In this document: positions 63,163 to 64,000 of the stretch, in pieces | Numbering within the stretch: position 1 is the first letter of the stretch | Layout: each line of letters begins with the position of its first letter | Notes under the pieces: model-generated | Seen by the model: only the letters and a program-made list of their open reading frames with translations | The model's database searches: none | What the model was told of the DNA's origin: nothing | Position numbers and translations under genes: made by a program | Assembly (NCBI GenBank): GCA_026710155.1 | Contig: JAPORQ010000026.1 | Coordinates: 42,155 to 106,154 of the forward strand | Length of the DNA: 64,000 nt | Reading direction: 5' to 3' | DNA from: Paracoccaceae bacterium | GTDB lineage: Bacteria > Pseudomonadota > Alphaproteobacteria > Rhodobacterales > Rhodobacteraceae

Positions 63163-63320
63163 CCTTATCCTCCTTTGCATGAATTGTGTGGATATCATTA
63201 CAATGGGTGGAAACAGTGCCGATCACACCATTCCCAAAGATTGGAAATGTGATGGCTTCAGGGCTGCAAACCTGACAGTTGGCGGGGTTGGGGCCATGAG
63301 TCATGTGTAAGTTGTTTTAG
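62040..63320 (-). mobile_element. IS630-family insertion sequence, apparently complete
   Basis: The ends are CTAAAACAAGT (left) and the complement of CTAAAACAACT (right), imperfect terminal inverted repeats. Both are flanked by TA (62038-62039 and 63321-63322), the standard IS630/Tc1 target duplication. The element is about 1281 bp, holds one transposase gene and is clearly richer in G+C than the AT-rich island around it, so it is a recent arrival. It inserted just upstream of the system B operon. Confidence 0.8.
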
Positions 63321-63472
63321 TATTATATATAATAACAAGGTAACATCAACCTTACTAATCCCCACCAGTATTTATGACTCAATTTTACGTATTGAGATCA
63401 TTTATATTCTATTTGGCATAGCCAAGTAATTTACGTTAATTTTAGTCAAACTTTATTTCATCAATTTCAATA

Positions 63473-64000
63473 TCAAGATCTATATGACCTAATTCTCAAG
63501 CTATCAAGAAATTGCCAGTTTTTATCTTCTGGGCGTTTGACCTTCCAATATTTCCACCCATTAAGTTGTGTCCTGATACCCTCCCTGGTTCGAGCTAAAT
63601 CGTTAGCAGCAGCAGAAGGGCTTTTATAAATATTACCATTTACAACCCAATAACCATTTTCAATTTCACCCGTGTATTTTTGACCATTATAATGCATTTT
63701 CAACTGTGTCCCTTCTGGAAGGGAAACACCTTTACCAGCCCAAGCTTGATCCTTTGAAGTAGGCTTAACATAAGGTGGTTGTCTAACCTTATTAGAAAAG
63801 GTTAACAAACCTTTCTTACCAGGTTGAAAAGCATTAGGATTATTCCTCCATTCAAATTCCAAATATACCTCATAATTAAGGAATTTTGCACACCGTTTTA
63901 CAACATTTGCAGTAATGGGAGCACTTTTTAGTTGGAAGGAAATTTGGTGTGATGGGACATAAACATAACCCTTGTCAGTCTTATGGTCCTTTACAATTTC
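63473..64000 (-). CDS. Protein with RAMA-like C-terminal domain, N-terminus cut by window edge
   Basis: The frame is open from the right edge to a TGA, 175 codons, so the gene begins outside the window. A TTG at 63862 is inside it and need not be the start. The visible part reads SHQISFQLKSAPITANVVKR early and ends with LPEGTQLKMHYNGQKYTGEI, SPSAAANDLARTREG and QLNGWKYWKVKRPED. The SPSAAA and NGW..W pattern matches the RAMA domain, which is attached to restriction-modification and ParB-related proteins. This suggests more restriction or nuclease genes to the right. The family of the missing part is unknown. Confidence 0.65.
   Translation of the reverse strand, partial: EIVKDHKTDKGYVYVPSHQISFQLKSAPITANVVKRCAKFLNYEVYLEFEWRNNPNAFQPGKKGLLTFSNKVRQPPYVKPTSKDQAWAGKGVSLPEGTQLKMHYNGQKYTGEIENGYWVVNGNIYKSPSAAANDLARTREGIRTQLNGWKYWKVKRPEDKNWQFLDSLRIRSYRS

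Overview
The window looks like a piece of an alphaproteobacterial chromosome. The evidence is the unbroken minus-strand run secE-nusG-rplKAJL-rpoBC-rpsLG-fusA-tuf-rpsJ-rplC, alphaproteobacterial-type sequences for S10, L3 and RpoB, UbiG, CobD/CbiB, and a TRAP-transported sugar-acid operon with a phytanoyl-CoA-dioxygenase-like protein. Base composition is moderate in the housekeeping part and clearly AT-rich in the right half. A marine or uncultured lineage is plausible but is an inference from gene content.

Layout. Bases 1-18848 (minus) hold the transcription/translation superoperon; rplC is cut by the left edge. RpoB is remarkable: about 1745 residues with roughly 300 extra residues in its lineage-specific insert, and RpoC is also long. 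Bases 19080-25652 hold cobD, an AlbA_2/GHKL regulator-like protein, a 139-bp tandem repeat, a decayed Fic gene, a decayed IS630 transposase, an exported alpha/beta hydrolase and ubiG. Bases 25788-36479 are a divergent FadR-type regulator plus a nine-gene operon: two enolase-superfamily enzymes, a zinc alcohol dehydrogenase, a KduD-like dehydrogenase, a complete TRAP transporter (P, Q, M), a PhyH-family oxygenase and an EamA permease. It reads as uptake and oxidation or dehydration of an aldaric/uronic acid, and a TNGTNNNACNA operator lies in the divergent intergenic region. Bases 37352-39325 hold an N-formylglutamate amidohydrolase-like gene and a frameshifted iron alcohol dehydrogenase.

Bases 39640-64000 are a defence/mobile island. 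It contains an Abi_2 gene whose 5' end is interrupted by a small MITE with an 8-bp target duplication, an IS1634 remnant, an array of CGGATAAAT motifs before an AAA/DUF4143 ATPase, and two neighbouring methyltransferase-based systems. System A (43780-49270) is a cytosine-5 methyltransferase, a very large protein fusing a MORC/Hsp90-type ATPase to a histidine-kinase-like core, and a receiver-domain protein, with overlapping or abutting genes. System B (51505-61853) is a Vsr nuclease, a truncated second vsr copy, a second cytosine methyltransferase, and a convergent operon MORC-type ATPase - Z1 helicase - PD-(D/E)XK (DUF4420) - AIPR. A fadH gene and a RelE-type toxin/antitoxin pair sit between or inside them. 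The right end has an apparently intact IS630-family element with its TA target duplication and a truncated gene with a RAMA-like C-terminus.

How it works together: in each system the methyltransferase probably marks self DNA. In B the Vsr/PD-(D/E)XK nucleases, Z1 motor and GHKL ATPase would act on unmarked DNA, in the manner of known MutL/MORC-linked restriction systems. In A the kinase-like and receiver modules suggest a phosphorelay-like sensing step inside a restriction-like locus. That is the most promising candidate for a poorly described system here.
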